Source: Muribaculaceae bacterium
Lineage (GTDB): Bacteria > Bacteroidota > Bacteroidia > Bacteroidales > Muribaculaceae
Direction: 5' to 3'
DNA length: 64,000 bases
NCBI GenBank assembly: GCA_017621055.1
Contig: JAGATX010000028.1
Location: forward strand, 1 to 64,000
Shown: positions 61,857 through 64,000 of the stretch, one piece after another
Position numbering within the stretch: the first letter of the stretch is position 1
How the letters are laid out: the number at the start of each line of letters is the position of its first letter
Program-made: the position numbers and the translations under genes
Notes under the pieces: model-generated
What the model saw: the letters and a program-made list of their open reading frames with translations, nothing else
What the model was told of the DNA's origin: nothing
Databases searched by the model: none

Positions 61857-64000
61857 TCAGAAATTGGCCACCAGACCGAGGGTGAAGGTGATAGGACGGG
61901 GATATGCGCTGCTGTCGATACCCTGGTTGATGATGAGTTCGGGGTCGAGGCCCTTGTACTTGGTGATGACGAAGGGGTTCTGGACGGCGCCGAACAGACG
62001 CAGACGCAGACGGTTTGCCAGCAGGTTCTCGAAGGTATAGCCCAGAGTGATGTTGTCGCAGCGTACGAACGAGGCGTTCTGCACGAAGTAGCTGCTCAGC
62101 TGCAGGGCGTCGGTCTTTGTGGAGCTCCACAGGTAGGTGTTGTTGAGCAGGTTGCTGATGGGCAGGTTGTCGGTGGCGGAGATGAAGCTGTTGTCGGTCT
62201 GGTTCTTGTTGTAAGCCCAGTTGCCCCAAGCGCCGCGGAGGGTGAAGCCGAAGTCCCAGTTCTTATAGTTGAAGGTGTTGGTCCAGGTTGCGGTGATGTC
62301 GGGGTGTACGTGGTGGTACATGATGCGGTCGTCGTTGTTGATCACGCCGTCGGCATTCTGATCCACGTATACACCCTCGAGAGGATTGCCGTTTGCATCG
62401 AAAGCCTGTTCGTATACCCAGAAGGTATATGCGGCATAGCCCACTTCGTGTTTCTGGACGTTGCCGGCAGTGCCGATGTTACCGGTGGTGGAGTCGGCGC
62501 CTTCAGCCAGACGGGTGATTTTGTTCTTGTTCCACGCCAGGTTGAGGTTGGAATTCCAGACAAAGTCGCGGGTGACGATAGGACGGGTGTTGATATTGAA
62601 TTCGATACCGGTGTTCTCGAGGTCACCGAGGTTGATGTTACCGGTGTTGGAGAGGTTGGAGCCGGCGGGGTAGTTGGCATACACGAGCAGGTCGGTGGTT
62701 TTGCGTTTATACCATTCGATGCTGCCGTTGATGCGGTTGTTGAGGAAGCCGAAGTCAAGACCTACGTTGTAGGTTGTGGTCTCCTCCCATTTGAGGTTGG
62801 CGTTGTACTTGTTGGGGTAAGCGATCTGCACATACTGACCGTTGATGGGGTATGTGTTGTTGTCGCCGGTGAGCACGCTGTAGACGGGGAGGTAGGGGAA
62901 GAGGTCGTCGCCGAGGTTCTGCTGGCCGGTGATACCGTAGTCGAAGCGGATCTTCAGTTCGTTCATGGCGGGTTTAGCCCAGCTCATGAAGCTCTCGTCG
63001 AGGATTTTCCAGCCGAGAGCCACCGAGGGGAAGTTGCCCCAGCGGTGATCCTTGCCGAAGCGCGAGGTACCGTCGCGGCGTATAGTGGCGGTGAGGAGGT
63101 AGCGGTCCATGAAGGTATAGTTCACGCGGCCGAAGAACGATACCAGCTGATAGCGGCTCTTGTAGTAGTAGGTGTCGCTGTACTGATAGCCGGCGAAGTC
63201 GCGGATGTTGACGGGCTGGCCGTTGTTGAGGTTGGGGTCGGTGAACACAACGTCGCTGTTTGCGATCTGTTCGTTGACAACGCCGAAGTTGTGGCCGCTG
63301 TTGTTGAAACGCTGCCAGGAGTAACCGGCGGTGACGTCGAGGTCGGAGTGTATGGCCTCGAAAGTCTTTGCGTAGTTGAGGTAGAATTCGAGCATCAGGG
63401 TGTAGCGCTCCTGGTTCTCCTTGTTGCGGGAGCCGTAGCCTTCCTTGATATATACGGTGCTGCCGTTGTCGCCGTGGACTGCGAAGTTGCTGTCCCAGGC
63501 GGCGGGCGAGCCGGCGTCTTCGTAGTTGTTCACCTCGCCGTGGCTGTAGTCATAGCCCAGGTTGAGGTTTGCGCGCAGTTCGCGCAGGAACGGCATCTTG
63601 AGGTCGAGCTGCAGGTTGCCCACGCTCTGGTAAACCTTGGAGGTGCTGTGGTGCGAACGCCACAGCGATACGGGGTTCTTGGAGTAGAGGTTGGAGATCT
63701 GGTTGCCCTGTACGCCTTTTTCGGCGAGGTAACCGCCCTGGATGTAGGTGGTGTAGTTGCCGAACATGCCGTCGAGGTCGGAGTATACGGGGAGGGTGGG
63801 GTTGAAGCCCACGGCTGCGCCGAGAGCGCCGCTGCCGTAGTTGTTGTTGATGTATGCGCCCTTCGCGTTGGCGTTTACGCTGAGCAGGTCGTTGAAGAAG
63901 GTGGGGGTGAGGTTGATGCTTGCGCCCAGACGTTTGTTGTCGGTGCCGCGTTCAACGCCGTTTGTGCCGGTGTAGTTCACGCCCACGCGATAGGGGAGGA
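61857..64000 (-). CDS. susC: SusC/RagA-type TonB-dependent receptor, partial
   Basis: The frame runs out of the window on the right, so the N-terminal plug and start are missing; ~714 residues are visible. The barrel strands show SusC hallmarks: GVNYTGTNGVERG, RHYDYSHGEV-type loops, RYLLTATIRRDGTSRFGKDHRWG, IRFDYGITGQQNLG, GSIEWYKRKTTDLL, and the end PRPITFTLGLVANF. It imports glycan fragments across the outer membrane with energy from TonB. First gene of the susCDEF block in the visible part. Confidence 0.92.
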   Translation of the reverse strand, partial: LPYRVGVNYTGTNGVERGTDNKRLGASINLTPTFFNDLLSVNANAKGAYINNNYGSGALGAAVGFNPTLPVYSDLDGMFGNYTTYIQGGYLAEKGVQGNQISNLYSKNPVSLWRSHHSTSKVYQSVGNLQLDLKMPFLRELRANLNLGYDYSHGEVNNYEDAGSPAAWDSNFAVHGDNGSTVYIKEGYGSRNKENQERYTLMLEFYLNYAKTFEAIHSDLDVTAGYSWQRFNNSGHNFGVVNEQIANSDVVFTDPNLNNGQPVNIRDFAGYQYSDTYYYKSRYQLVSFFGRVNYTFMDRYLLTATIRRDGTSRFGKDHRWGNFPSVALGWKILDESFMSWAKPAMNELKIRFDYGITGQQNLGDDLFPYLPVYSVLTGDNNTYPINGQYVQIAYPNKYNANLKWEETTTYNVGLDFGFLNNRINGSIEWYKRKTTDLLVYANYPAGSNLSNTGNINLGDLENTGIEFNINTRPIVTRDFVWNSNLNLAWNKNKITRLAEGADSTTGNIGTAGNVQKHEVGYAAYTFWVYEQAFDANGNPLEGVYVDQNADGVINNDDRIMYHHVHPDITATWTNTFNYKNWDFGFTLRGAWGNWAYNKNQTDNSFISATDNLPISNLLNNTYLWSSTKTDALQLSSYFVQNASFVRCDNITLGYTFENLLANRLRLRLFGAVQNPFVITKYKGLDPELIINQGIDSSAYPRPITFTLGLVANF

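Overview
The window looks like chromosome from a GC-rich member of the Bacteroidales, most likely of the Muribaculaceae (S24-7) type. The reasons are a SusC/SusD/SusE/SusF-like glycan-uptake locus, a SprA homologue, a bacterial serine palmitoyltransferase, many promoters of the Bacteroidetes form TTTG-N20-TAnnTTTG (A+T-rich -7 element TAnnTTTG), and the absence of clear Shine-Dalgarno sequences. The family-level placement is inference. No insertion sequence, integrase, CRISPR array or rRNA gene was seen.

Layout. 1-640: 3' end of a proline-rich protein with a lectin-like C-terminal domain. 640-850: intergenic hairpins. 855-3145 (minus): rplY-pth-hslR-L,D-transpeptidase. 3195-5807 (minus): a membrane protein kinase fused to a TonB-type C-terminal domain, preceded by two small paralogous lipoproteins. 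5893-10647 (minus): malic enzyme, MATE exporter, OPT transporter. 10684-15457 (plus): gyrB, rnr, folB. 15470-16461 (minus): putative anti-sigma factor and ECF sigma factor, divergent from a secreted protein at 16683-18026. 18102-19647 (plus): rplS and a glycosyltransferase. 19740-19920: a structured small RNA that resembles 6S RNA. 19952-26467 (minus): a six-gene run trpS-rpoN-PAP2-purE-ispG-M16 peptidase. 26509-33497 (plus): ruvA-nhaC, spt, rubrerythrin, hpt, adk, acyl-CoA synthetase. 33608-33681: tRNA-Pro(GGG). 33838-40043 (plus): polysaccharide export genes (Wza-like, Wzc-like, Wzx-like, Wzy-like). 40012-41633 (minus): HD protein and ilvE. 41693-49135 (minus): the very large sprA. 49263-49870: a higBA locus with a truncated toxin. 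49892-56523 (plus): TPR/PD40 protein, flotillin floA, cstA, PHP histidinol phosphatase, U32 peptidase. 56633-64000 (minus): a secreted carbohydrate-binding-like protein and a susF-susE-susD-susC block, with susC cut by the window end.

Functional links. Two secreted proteins 40 kb apart (16683-18026 and 56633-57502) share the same type of signal peptide and a C-terminal tail with the pattern YYNLQGV..NP..GLYIV. With a full-length SprA, the outer-membrane channel of type IX secretion, in the same window, this makes a T9SS-type sorting tail plausible. The Sus-like block and the secreted protein beside it look like one surface glycan-handling system. Housekeeping genes dominate elsewhere. The least explained parts are the kinase-TonB fusion, the twin lipoproteins, the palindrome and attenuator-like hairpin between the ECF sigma factor and the secreted protein, and the higB remnant.
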